From contig JAFSOM010000510.1 in the NCBI GenBank assembly GCA_017447005.1, forward strand, positions 1 to 10,759: 10,759 bases of DNA, given 5' to 3'. A model generated the notes under the pieces. It was given only the letters and a program-made list of their open reading frames with translations, was not told the DNA's origin and made no database searches. Shown piece after piece: positions 1-7,074 of this stretch. The DNA is from Oscillibacter sp. (GTDB lineage Bacteria; Bacillota; Clostridia; Oscillospirales; Oscillospiraceae). Position numbers and translations under genes: made by a program. Position 1 is the first letter of the stretch; every line of letters starts with the position of its first letter.

Positions 1-1
1 C

Positions 2-922
2 CAGATTGAGATAAACAAAATGTTCGCCATGGTACTGCGTCACTTGCAGACGACCGCGTTTCCCAAGACGCTCTATGACGCGAATGCGATTCCGTATTGG
101 AGCGACGCCGTGGGAGAGCCGATAGCCGTCAAAAATCTTTCGCCGGGGCAACGTATCCCCGACATCGCCACGAGCTTTTCCGTGCCGGAAATGTCGACGC
201 AAATCAGCGCGTTTATCGATAAAGTTCTGACGTACACGAAAGAGTGCATGGGGGCCACCGACGCGCAGATGGGCAATGTCAAGCCCGACAACACGTCCGC
301 GCTCATGGTCTTGCAGACCAACGCCGAAATCCCGCTGGAAAACATCCGCGCCGGGTTGTACGAGTGGGCCGAGGACATCGGACATATTCTGCTGGACATG
401 ATGGGCACGTACTACGGTTTCCGGCCCGTTATCGTGGAGCGCGAACATCCGGACTTTATCACCGGCCCGGACGGATTGCCGCAAATCGACCCCGTGACGC
501 GGTTGTTCGCCACGAAAACCGTGCGCGAGAACGTCGCCGACTTCTTCGACTTCGGACGCTTCAAGAACCTGTGGTTAAAGTTGAGAACGGACGCGGGGGC
601 CACGACGTATTACAGCGAAATTGCGATGACGCAGACGCTGGACAATCTGCGCCGCGACGGACTTCTCAGCGCGGTTCAGTATCTGGAACGCATTCCCGAC
701 AAGCTGATTCCGCGTAAAAAGGAACTCATAGAGGAATTGCAGAACGGCATGGGCGAACCGGACGCGGCGTCGGGCGGCGGAGGGCCTGTCATGGGCGGGG
801 CGCTGTCGCCGGAACGTATGGAAAAGGGTTTGCCGACATCCATGCAGGCCGCCGTACAGCGTATGCCGAACGTGGCCAAACGCGCCGCCCGCGCAGTCGG
901 AAACGTAAGAATGAACCGTTAG
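2..922 (+). CDS. Phage portal protein, C-terminal part (5' truncated by window edge)
   Basis: The reading frame is open from base 2, so the ATG at 20 is probably internal and the gene begins upstream; 306 residues are visible. The portal is a dodecameric ring at one capsid vertex through which DNA enters and leaves and to which the tail attaches. The visible part matches my recollection of portal proteins of Bacillota phages: a region with SPGQRIPDIA and FSVPEMSTQI, then a conserved-looking helical stretch with TNAEIPLENIRAGLYEW and DIGHILLDMMGTYYG. The end is a Gly-rich, then basic low-complexity tail (GGGGP, KRAARAVG). Position directly before scaffold and coat genes supports the call, since portal-scaffold-coat is the usual order. 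It ends with TAG, and the next gene's Shine-Dalgarno starts within that stop. An alternative is another head protein, but the gene order makes this unlikely. Confidence 0.75.
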   Translation, partial: QIEINKMFAMVLRHLQTTAFPKTLYDANAIPYWSDAVGEPIAVKNLSPGQRIPDIATSFSVPEMSTQISAFIDKVLTYTKECMGATDAQMGNVKPDNTSALMVLQTNAEIPLENIRAGLYEWAEDIGHILLDMMGTYYGFRPVIVEREHPDFITGPDGLPQIDPVTRLFATKTVRENVADFFDFGRFKNLWLKLRTDAGATTYYSEIAMTQTLDNLRRDGLLSAVQYLERIPDKLIPRKKELIEELQNGMGEPDAASGGGGPVMGGALSPERMEKGLPTSMQAAVQRMPNVAKRAARAVGNVRMNR

Positions 923-930
923 GAAAGGAG
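921..930 (+). promoter_or_regulatory. Ribosome binding site of the scaffold gene
   Basis: AGGAAAGGAG lies 8 bases before the ATG at 939 and overlaps the portal stop codon. It fixes the scaffold start and suggests both are read from one mRNA. Confidence 0.7.
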
Positions 931-938
931 TTTGAACC

Positions 939-1763
939 ATGGACGAAAACGGAAACGTACAGGAAAACGCGACCGTACAGGAACAGACGACGCCGGAGAC
1001 GGAGACCGTCGCGGACGATTGGGAGGACGAGCCGATTTTCCCGGATGAGGGCGCGTCGGACGAGACGGAGAAATCCCTTGAAGAGTTATTCGCCGACGCC
1101 GGAAACACCGACGGCGAAACCGGAACGCCGTCCGACGCCGGAACGCAGTCCAATGACGCCGGGAACGCTGACACGCCGTCAGAGACGGACGCCGGACAGT
1201 CCGACGCCGCCAAGCCGCCCGACGCCGACGGGCAATCCGGCGCCGCCGGGGAGCAGTCCGAAACGCCCGGGCCGGACTACAAGACGCTGTATGAGGGCTT
1301 GCAGGAGCGTCAGAACGCCGAGAAATTCCGCGCCGTCTACAATGAGCAGTTAAGCATGACGGGAAGTCCCGCCGTGGCGCGTTTGGTGGCTATGAGCGAG
1401 TGCGGCGGCAAGGCGTATCCGCTGGAGGACGCGCCGGAGGCGTCCGGAACGTCCGGGAGCGCGTCCGGCGAATCGAAAACGGACATCCGCGCCGAACTCG
1501 CCGAAATCCAAAAGCTCTACCCCGACGCGACCGAAATGCCGCAGGCGGTCATGCAGGCCTATATGGGCGGTACGCCGCTCAAAGAGGCTTACGCGTCCCA
1601 CCGGGCCGGAGAGGACAGTAAAACGATTGCGGCGTTACGGGCCGAAGTCGCCGCGCTCAAGAAATCCGCGTCCAACCGCGCCGCCGCGCCCGTCAAAGGA
1701 ACTACCGGCGACGCGCCCGAGAAAAATGACCCGTTCGCTAAGGGCTTTGATTCCGAATGGTAA
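939..1763 (+). CDS. Capsid scaffold protein
   Basis: The 274-residue product has the classic look of a phage scaffold. Residues 1-115 are very acidic and disordered (Glu, Asp, Thr, Gly, Ser, Pro), with four DAG repeats. A helical middle begins near TDIRAELAEIQKLYPDATEM. Near residues 227-245 there is an Ala/Leu/Lys helix (IAALRAEVAALKKS). A short basic linker (SNRAAAPVKG) precedes the end NDPFAKGFDSEW, an ending I recognise from scaffolds of Bacillota phages (pattern DPF..GF.S.W). Scaffolds fill the procapsid, guide coat assembly and leave or are cleaved before DNA packaging; the basic C-terminal part normally binds coat. Position between portal and coat genes is the expected one. No protease motif is visible, so it is a pure scaffold rather than a protease-scaffold fusion. 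Assignment rests on composition, ending and gene order. Confidence 0.85.
   Translation: MDENGNVQENATVQEQTTPETETVADDWEDEPIFPDEGASDETEKSLEELFADAGNTDGETGTPSDAGTQSNDAGNADTPSETDAGQSDAAKPPDADGQSGAAGEQSETPGPDYKTLYEGLQERQNAEKFRAVYNEQLSMTGSPAVARLVAMSECGGKAYPLEDAPEASGTSGSASGESKTDIRAELAEIQKLYPDATEMPQAVMQAYMGGTPLKEAYASHRAGEDSKTIAALRAEVAALKKSASNRAAAPVKGTTGDAPEKNDPFAKGFDSEW
1095..1195 (+). repeat. Four dispersed GACGCCGG / DAG repeats in the scaffold acidic tail
   Basis: The octamer GACGCCGG occurs in frame at 1095, 1134, 1155 and 1188, each coding Asp-Ala-Gly, separated by Thr/Ser/Asn-rich spacers. This looks like a degenerate low-complexity expansion in the disordered region. It has no clear function beyond adding acidic linker. 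Confidence 0.6.
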
Positions 1764-1768
1764 GAAAT

Positions 1769-1775
1769 AGGAGGT
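1769..1775 (+). promoter_or_regulatory. Strong ribosome binding site of the coat gene
   Basis: AGGAGGT, eight bases before the ATG at 1784, is the closest match to the anti-Shine-Dalgarno consensus in the window. This fits the high coat protein demand. Confidence 0.7.
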
Positions 1776-1783
1776 AACACGCT

Positions 1784-2662
1784 ATGCCGACTGGAGTTGT
1801 AAATACGGCGAGCAAATACGCCGCCAAAGTGGACGAACGCTTTCACCGCGTTTCGCAGGCCATGATTGCCCTGAATAACAATTATAAGTTTCAGGGCGTC
1901 AAGACGGTCAACGTTTACAGTATCCCGACTGTCCCGCTGAACGATTATAAACGCACCGCGTCGAGTAATCGCTACGGAGACCCGACCAATCTGACGAATG
2001 ACGTGCAGGAATTGACCGTCGAGCAAGACCGCGCTTTCTCGTTCATCATCGACCGCGCCGACAAAAACCAGACGCAAATGACCATGGACGCCGGAAAAGC
2101 CCTTGCCCGCGAAATTCGGGAAGTCATCGTGCCCGAGTTTGACGCGTATGTGTTCTGGACGCTGGCCAAAGCCGCCGTCGCCAATATGCAGACCGCCACG
2201 ACCGCCGCGACCAAGGCCAACGCCTACGAACTGTTCTTGAACGCGCAGGAGGCCTTAGGCAACGCTTGCGTACCGGACAGCGGGCGCGTCTGCTTCTGCT
2301 CCTACAAGTTCGCTAATCTGCTCAAACAGGACAGCGCGTTTATGCTTCAAACGCAACGCAGTAAAGAAATGGTAGACAAGGGCATCATGGGAGAGGTAGA
2401 CGGCGTCAGAATTGTGAAAGTTCCGGCGTCCCGACTGCCGCAGGGCGCGGCGTTCCTTCTGACGCACCCCGTCGCCGCTTGCGGCCCGAAACAGTTGAAC
2501 GAACACAAGATTCACGATAACCCGCCCGGCATTTCCGGCTGGCTCGTGGAGGGACGCATTCTCTACGACTGTTTTGTGATGAACGAGAAAAAAGCCGCGA
2601 TTTTCTACCACGGAACCGCGCCCGCATCCACTTTCAGCTACCCGTATACGTCCGGAACCTGA
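1784..2662 (+). CDS. Major capsid protein (HK97-fold coat type)
   Basis: The 292-residue product resembles the coat proteins of a Bacillota phage group that I recognise from its N-terminal third: ASKYAAKVDERF, then FQGVKTVNVYSIPTVPLNDY, followed by SSNRYGDPTNL and a strand-rich stretch (ELTVEQDRAFSFIIDR). The motif QTQMTMDAGKALAREIREVI..EFD marks the long spine helix region. The central part (residues 120-235) carries Ala-rich helices of the axial domain, and the C-terminal part ends with FYHGTAPAST. It assembles into the icosahedral shell around the scaffold. Length fits a compact HK97-fold coat without a delta domain or N-terminal prohead protease region. The start is set by a perfect AGGAGGT eight bases upstream. 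The HK97 fold itself is inferred from family resemblance, not demonstrated. Confidence 0.85.
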   Translation: MPTGVVNTASKYAAKVDERFHRVSQAMIALNNNYKFQGVKTVNVYSIPTVPLNDYKRTASSNRYGDPTNLTNDVQELTVEQDRAFSFIIDRADKNQTQMTMDAGKALAREIREVIVPEFDAYVFWTLAKAAVANMQTATTAATKANAYELFLNAQEALGNACVPDSGRVCFCSYKFANLLKQDSAFMLQTQRSKEMVDKGIMGEVDGVRIVKVPASRLPQGAAFLLTHPVAACGPKQLNEHKIHDNPPGISGWLVEGRILYDCFVMNEKKAAIFYHGTAPASTFSYPYTSGT

Positions 2663-2663
2663 T

Positions 2664-2676
2664 AAGGGGAGGGGAG
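2664..2676 (+). promoter_or_regulatory. Purine-rich ribosome binding site deciding a TTG start
   Basis: AAGGGGAGGGGAG lies directly after the coat stop codon and four bases before the TTG at 2681. No ATG in this frame lies near it; the first in-frame ATG comes about 48 bases into the gene, within conserved-looking sequence, so TTG is the likely start. Confidence 0.65.
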
Positions 2677-2680
2677 AACG

Positions 2681-3118
2681 TTGAAAGTCGAGAAAACCGA
2701 ACTGATACCCTACGCGGACATCCGGCGCATGACCTTAGAACTTATCAACCGTCAGAGCGTCGGCGGGGCGGCGTTCTCCCCCGCGTACAATAACCAATCC
2801 GACATTACGGGCCGGATTCCGAATCTCATCAACGAGGCCATGACGCAAATCGCGCTGGCGGTCAACGGCGCGTTGGAGCCGCTTCCGTCGCGCCTCCCCG
2901 CCGACCCCGCCGACGCCGACGAACTCGACGCGCCGTTCCCGTGGGCGCAAGCGGCCTGTTACTACGCGGCGGCCTATCTCGTCGCCGACGAAAACGAGTT
3001 TCTCTACGCCGCGCTGATGAACGAGTTCGAGACGTTTGTCAGCCGTCTGAAAGGCCGCGTGTACGCGACGTACCCGCCCATGCAGGACGCCTACGGGGAA
3101 TGGGGGTGTGACGAATGA
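2681..3118 (+). CDS. Head-tail connector / adaptor protein
   Basis: This 145-residue protein uses a TTG start (read as Met). It is predicted mostly helical: IPYADIRRMTLELINRQ, then IPNLINEAMTQIALAVNGALEPLP, then PWAQAACYYAAAYLVADENE and a final helix ALMNEFETFVSRLK. This helical bundle pattern and length resemble adaptors that dock below the portal (gp6/gp15-like connectors of siphophages or the P22 gp4 type), and the position right after the coat gene fits. Its stop overlaps the next start in an ATGA junction at 3115-3118, implying translational coupling with the hub-like protein it probably contacts. The family is inferred from size, helicity and context, with no diagnostic catalytic motif. 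Absence of a Glu active site of the kind known in P22 gp4 cannot be judged by eye. Confidence 0.65.
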   Translation: MKVEKTELIPYADIRRMTLELINRQSVGGAAFSPAYNNQSDITGRIPNLINEAMTQIALAVNGALEPLPSRLPADPADADELDAPFPWAQAACYYAAAYLVADENEFLYAALMNEFETFVSRLKGRVYATYPPMQDAYGEWGCDE

Positions 3119-5220
3119 GCAACGTAAAACTTTCGTTCATTCCCAAGGCGCGGAAAGTCTACTCCTACCGTTTCCCCGCGCTCGACGGCGGCTTGAATCT
3201 GGCCGACGCCGAAATCAATCTCCGCGACAACGAATCGCCGGAGATGTGGAATCTGTGGTACGAGGACGGCGTTTTGCAGTCGCGGCCCGGGCAAAGCTGG
3301 GCGACGGCGGCGGGTATCGGGACGGGTTACGCCGTATCGCCGGAGCCGTTCTGGAATCACACTTTCTTTCACATCGGCGCGTCCCTGTACCGCGCCGACT
3401 GCCGCAGTCAGACGGGCGGCGTGATGGCGCTGTCGGAACTGGTTTCGGGCCTCCCGGAGAATCGCGGGACGTTCGTCCGGTTCGGCGACTACCTCTTTTA
3501 TAAGAATCGCGGCGGATTCTACCGCATTTCCTACGAAAACAAAGCCTTTTCCGTGGATTCCATGACGGAAATTGACGCGTTCGTTCCGACAATTGTCATC
3601 AATGCGAACCCGGAAACCGGAAGCGGCGATTTGTATCAGCCGGAAAACCGTCTGTCGCCGAAAAAGCGCGTGACGTACAACGCGACGCATTCGCCGCGAA
3701 CGGTTGTCAAGACGGGCAACGGCGTCAGCAGGTCGTTTCCGCTGGGCGTCAATTCCTCCCAACAGTTACGCGGCCTCTCGTCCGTGTACGTCAACGACGC
3801 CTACGTCGAACCCGCGCTCTATACGCTGAACCTTGGTTCCGGCGTCGTGATTTTCAACGCCGCCCCGCCCGACGATTCCACAATCACGTTTACGCTCAAT
3901 ATGGGCACGCTCGAATATCATCTCCCCGTGACGGGCGTTGATTCCGTGGAAGTGACTGTTGACGGAATCCCCATGACGGCGGGGGACGATTACACGGTTG
4001 ATTTGGCGTCCGGCGTCGTGACGTTCGTCGCCGCGCCGCCTGTCACCGACCCGCCGACGAATAACACCGTTGAAATTACTTACAGTAAAGCCAATCCGGA
4101 TGCGCTGAACGCCGTCATGAACTGTCCGTATCTGACGGCCTACGGAAGCGGCGTACAGATGTGCCTTGTCGCGGGAGGCTGTCCGGCGCAACCGAACGCC
4201 GTGTTCTGGACGGGTTCGACGCAATACGGCCTTGACCCGTCCTACTGGCCCGTCAGTCACTACAACTTCGTCGGCGATACCGCCGACAGCGTCACGGGCT
4301 TCGGGAAACAGTACGACCAGTTAATCGTATGCAAGGCCCGGAGTATCGGCAAACTCGACATGGATTTCCAAAGCGTCAACGGGCGCGACGTGATTTCATT
4401 GACTTACGCGACCGTCAATCCGCATATCGGCTGTGATTTGCCGTATTCGATACAGACGGTTGAAAACAATCTCGTATTCGCCACGACGGGCGGCGGGACG
4501 GAAGGCGGCGTTTACCGCGTTCAATCCGCGTCCGCCGCTTACGAAAACAATATCGTGAAGCTGTCGCGCAAAGTCGACGGCTCCAATGAGCGGCCCGGAC
4601 TGCTCTATGATTTGCGCGTCGCCGGAACAGGCCCGGTGTTCTCCCACGACGACGGCAAACGCTACTGGCTCGCCGTCAACGGGCATGTCTGGCTGTGGGA
4701 TTATTCCATCAGCAGCGCGGACACCCCCGTGTGGTTTCGCTTTTCCGGCTTCGACGCGCCTAACTTCTTTTCGGCGCACGGCGTCACCTATCACCTCAAC
4801 GCCGCCGGACGCGTCACGCGCTTGGGCCGCACGTTCGACGATTACGGCGGCGCCGTCCGCAAGGTCTACGCCTTCCCCACGCGCAACTTCGGGAGTTACG
4901 ACGCGCTCAAAGACGTGCGAACCGTCATCTTTTCCACGAGGAAGGACACGCCGCACAATACCGTTATCACGTACCGCAACGACTACGAAACGCGTCAAGA
5001 CCGCGTGAATCTCGTCACGGAGGGCTACGACCGCCTCGCGGAACGCGATTTGACGGAGCGCGACTTGTCCGTACCGCTGACCGTGGCGACATTCCGCAGA
5101 GAGCCTATGTGCCGACATGTCCGGCATTTCTCTATGATTTTGGAAAATAACGAGGCGGGGAAAGACTTCTCCCTTCTCACCGCCGAGATTCAATATAGAT
5201 TTGTCGGGAGGGATAGATAA
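3115..5220 (+). CDS. Tail hub / nozzle-like structural protein with duplicated beta insert
   Basis: The 701-residue product follows the adaptor with an ATGA overlap and is the largest protein here. The N-terminus has FPALDGGLNLADAEINLRDN followed by NLWYEDGVLQSRPGQ. I associate this signature with phage proteins of the tail-hub type that follow the adaptor, where the GGLN..EA...I.DNES phrase is common. The remainder is strand-rich with repeated aromatic-Gly strands (FGDYLFYKN, HVWLWDYSI), suggesting a beta-propeller like P22 gp10 or the T7 nozzle. Residues about 201-262 and 264-326 are two related beta domains of the V-V-DG.....-Y..D..SGVV.F..APP type. The C-terminal part (RNFGSYDALKDVRTVIFSTR to the end) appears well ordered and closes the fold. 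In a virion it would sit below the adaptor and hold DNA in. Propeller fold and nozzle role are inference. Confidence 0.6.
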   Translation: MSNVKLSFIPKARKVYSYRFPALDGGLNLADAEINLRDNESPEMWNLWYEDGVLQSRPGQSWATAAGIGTGYAVSPEPFWNHTFFHIGASLYRADCRSQTGGVMALSELVSGLPENRGTFVRFGDYLFYKNRGGFYRISYENKAFSVDSMTEIDAFVPTIVINANPETGSGDLYQPENRLSPKKRVTYNATHSPRTVVKTGNGVSRSFPLGVNSSQQLRGLSSVYVNDAYVEPALYTLNLGSGVVIFNAAPPDDSTITFTLNMGTLEYHLPVTGVDSVEVTVDGIPMTAGDDYTVDLASGVVTFVAAPPVTDPPTNNTVEITYSKANPDALNAVMNCPYLTAYGSGVQMCLVAGGCPAQPNAVFWTGSTQYGLDPSYWPVSHYNFVGDTADSVTGFGKQYDQLIVCKARSIGKLDMDFQSVNGRDVISLTYATVNPHIGCDLPYSIQTVENNLVFATTGGGTEGGVYRVQSASAAYENNIVKLSRKVDGSNERPGLLYDLRVAGTGPVFSHDDGKRYWLAVNGHVWLWDYSISSADTPVWFRFSGFDAPNFFSAHGVTYHLNAAGRVTRLGRTFDDYGGAVRKVYAFPTRNFGSYDALKDVRTVIFSTRKDTPHNTVITYRNDYETRQDRVNLVTEGYDRLAERDLTERDLSVPLTVATFRREPMCRHVRHFSMILENNEAGKDFSLLTAEIQYRFVGRDR
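3715..4092 (+). repeat. Tandem duplicated beta-domain coding segment in the hub-like gene
   Basis: Two successive segments of about 62 residues share the order: short strand, VYVNDAYVEP / VTVDGIPMTA, Y.(L/V)(N/D)L.SGVV.F.AAPP, then a final strand (TITFTLN / TVEITYSKA). DNA identity is low apart from the TCCGGCGTCGTGA core near 3838 and 4008, so the duplication is old. Similar small domains often decorate phage tail proteins. Confidence 0.6.
5206..5213 (+). promoter_or_regulatory. Ribosome binding site inside the end of the hub gene
   Basis: GGGAGGGA lies six bases before the ATG at 5220. The hub gene's TAA and this ATG share one base (TAATG), a typical coupling junction. Confidence 0.65.
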
Positions 5221-6554
5221 TGAGCATACCGCAGTTTCACTACTCCCGCGACTGGACAAACCCCGCCGACTTTCCGACCCATCAGAATAACGAGGCGCAG
5301 AACCGCGCCGATTTGGAAGAGGCCAAAACGGAGTGGGAAAATTACTGGAACAACGTCGTTTTGCCCGCGCTGACGGGCGGCGATTCCGGCGGCGGTTCGG
5401 GGACGGTAGACACGTCCGGGTTTCTCCCGCTGTCGGGCGGCACGATGTCCGGGGCGTTGCGTCTGGCCCGTTCCCCGCAGTTCGAGACGGAGGCCGCGAC
5501 CAAGGCCTATGTCGACAACGCCGCGCAGAGCGTCATGACCGACGGAACGAATACCACCGCAATCATTCAGAATACGGAGGCAATCGAACTGCTTGCGGAG
5601 CGCGTACAGGGCGATTTGGCGGAACTGGGCCGCGTCGTCGTGAAAGCCGATGAAATTACGGCGCAACTTACCAATAACCTAGGCTATGAGACCTTGGTTC
5701 AGCTTCTGATAGACCAACTCAAACTGGAAGTATCGAGACCGACCGCGCAGGGCGATACCGTCACGGCGAACATTATTCTGAAAGTGTTCGACCATGCCGC
5801 GTCCTACGGGCAAATCATTCTCAACGGCAACGTGGACGTGTCCGGGCAACTGTCCGCCGACGCGCTCTACGCCAACTACGGCGAAATCGCCGATTTGCAC
5901 GTCGACTATCTCGACACGTCGCGGCGGATTGTCCGCTATCTTCGCGGCGACCAGTCCGACAACAATTACTTACGCGCCCATGACCAGATTCTGGAGTTCG
6001 TCACGGGTTCGCCGTCCGGCGCGACCGAACAGGTACGCAACCCCAACGGCGCCCTGCTCTACTGGCCTATGGACGTTTCCGGCCTGTCCCTCGGCGCCGA
6101 CGGCTACCCGCGTTACAACGGCGAACGCGTGTTCACGACCACGCAGGCCACCGAATACCCCGTCATGGCCTACCGCTACACGGAGACGGTCAAGAGGGCC
6201 ATTCGGTTTGAGGAAATGAACGGCATTTACTCCCCCGTGGACACCTTCGGCGCGGGGAACGCGTCCGGCCTCAACCGCGCCTACATCGTCAAGACCGCCA
6301 ACGGCTGGGATTTTGTCTACACGACTTCCGCGAACAAGGTTCTGGGTATCCATATGCACAACGAGGGCTACGTTGACATTGACGGCTTGCGCAAAACGAC
6401 AGGCCTTGACTTCTCCCGTTTCCATGAGGGCTACTTCACGGAGACCGTACAGGGCGCGTCGCAACCCAAAGAGTACCGCGTCGCGTTCGACGGCAACGGC
6501 GTCCCGACGGGTATCAGCGACGAGAGCGGCAACACGCTCAATATCACATGGTAG
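5220..6554 (+). CDS. Tail fibre / baseplate protein
   Basis: The 444-residue protein starts with HYSRDWTNPADFPTHQNNEA, an N-terminal phrase (..R.WTNPADFPT...) I recognise from tail proteins of gut Bacillota phages, probably the virion anchor. A Gly/Ser linker (52-61) leads to a fibre repeat FLPLSGGTMSGALRL...EAATKAYVDNAA (68-102), a motif widespread in phage fibres. A helical stretch follows, with ITAQLTNNLGYETLVQLLID. Residues about 205-345 (SADALYANYGEIADLHVDYL, TSRRIVRYLRGDQSDNNY, VDTFGAGNASG) resemble the central part of baseplate/gp58-like proteins of siphophages, which is notable here. The C-terminus is beta-rich and ends GNTLNITW. It likely trimerises and links fibres to the tail. No enzymatic motif is seen. 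The combined domain layout is by eye; exact family names are uncertain. Confidence 0.65.
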   Translation: MSIPQFHYSRDWTNPADFPTHQNNEAQNRADLEEAKTEWENYWNNVVLPALTGGDSGGGSGTVDTSGFLPLSGGTMSGALRLARSPQFETEAATKAYVDNAAQSVMTDGTNTTAIIQNTEAIELLAERVQGDLAELGRVVVKADEITAQLTNNLGYETLVQLLIDQLKLEVSRPTAQGDTVTANIILKVFDHAASYGQIILNGNVDVSGQLSADALYANYGEIADLHVDYLDTSRRIVRYLRGDQSDNNYLRAHDQILEFVTGSPSGATEQVRNPNGALLYWPMDVSGLSLGADGYPRYNGERVFTTTQATEYPVMAYRYTETVKRAIRFEEMNGIYSPVDTFGAGNASGLNRAYIVKTANGWDFVYTTSANKVLGIHMHNEGYVDIDGLRKTTGLDFSRFHEGYFTETVQGASQPKEYRVAFDGNGVPTGISDESGNTLNITW

Positions 6555-6805
6555 CCCCGGCGACGCGTCCGGGAGAGCCGCCTTACGAGTACGACGCCAA
6601 GAGCTTTCTCGCGGGCTTTTTCGCCGGACGCGGAATCAAAGGCCACGGAAACCCGGATTTGGAGGCCGTCGCCGTCGCGCTCTCCGCGTCCGTCCCGGAG
6701 GACGAGTGGCAGTACGATAACCGGAGCTTTAAGACGGGACTTGCAATCGGGATGACAATTCACGCGCCCGGACAGGGCAACGGCGGAGAGGAGGCGACGA
6801 CATGA
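6548..6805 (+). CDS. Small protein with two YD.(K/R)SF..G...G motifs, unknown function
   Basis: The 85-residue protein overlaps the preceding fibre gene by seven bases (ATGGTAG) and the next gene by four (ATGA), so it is sandwiched in a coupled set. No good Shine-Dalgarno precedes the ATG, and translation probably depends on ribosomes finishing the fibre gene. I do not know its family. It contains two copies of an 18-residue motif: residues 15-32 (YDAKSFLAGFFAGRGIKG) and 56-73 (YDNRSFKTGLAIGMTIHA), each a short hydrophobic helix with Gly every four residues. Two further copies occur at the N-terminus of the next protein, so the two products may pack together or have split from one ancestor. 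Composition matches neighbouring phage genes. No signal peptide or long membrane helix is present. A real gene is supported by the motif conservation and by codon use. Confidence 0.6.
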   Translation: MVAPATRPGEPPYEYDAKSFLAGFFAGRGIKGHGNPDLEAVAVALSASVPEDEWQYDNRSFKTGLAIGMTIHAPGQGNGGEEATT

Positions 6806-7074
6806 TAAATCCGAAAGCGTTGGAGACCTTCGGGAACTACGACAAAAAGAGCCTGATGGCGGGAATCACCGTCGGACAGGGTCTCAAAGGACGCGCCCGC
6901 GCCCCGCGAAATCCCGCCCCGGCGGGATTCCCGCAGGACTTGTGGGACGCCGCAAGTCAACGCGCCAACGCGATGATTGCGCGGTTACAGTCCGAACCCG
7001 AAACGCCGGAGGGCTGGACGTTCGACAAGGACGCGTTCTGCTTTGGCGTCGCGGCGGGACGTTCGCTGGAAGGC
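6590..7074 (+). repeat. Four-copy 18-residue motif spanning two genes
   Basis: Copies lie at 6590-6643, 6713-6766 (small protein), 6838-6891 and 7021-7074 (LRR protein). The consensus is (Y/F)D.(K/R)(S/A)(F/L)..G...G..(I/L).G. Copies 3 and 4 read YDKKSLMAGITVGQGLKG and FDKDAFCFGVAAGRSLEG. The spacing is 123, 125 and 183 bases, with the reading frame changing at the ATGA overlap between copies 2 and 3. DNA similarity is weak, so protein-level selection maintains the motif. Confidence 0.7.
6785..6794 (+). promoter_or_regulatory. Ribosome binding site of the LRR protein gene
   Basis: GGAGAGGAGG seven bases before the ATG at 6802, located inside the end of the small gene. It supports independent plus coupled initiation at the ATGA junction. 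Confidence 0.7.

Noticed and set aside
4396..5259. 287-codon open frame on the - strand opposite the hub-like gene
   Set aside because: It is a G+C-driven shadow of the hub gene; the composition is Arg/Val/Ala-rich without recognisable motifs, and the + strand frame is clearly coding with coupled starts and stops on both sides.
6780..6805. Programmed frameshift joining the small gene to the LRR gene
   Set aside because: There is no slippery heptamer before the ATGA junction, and a strong Shine-Dalgarno with good spacing precedes the ATG at 6802, so ordinary coupled initiation is enough.
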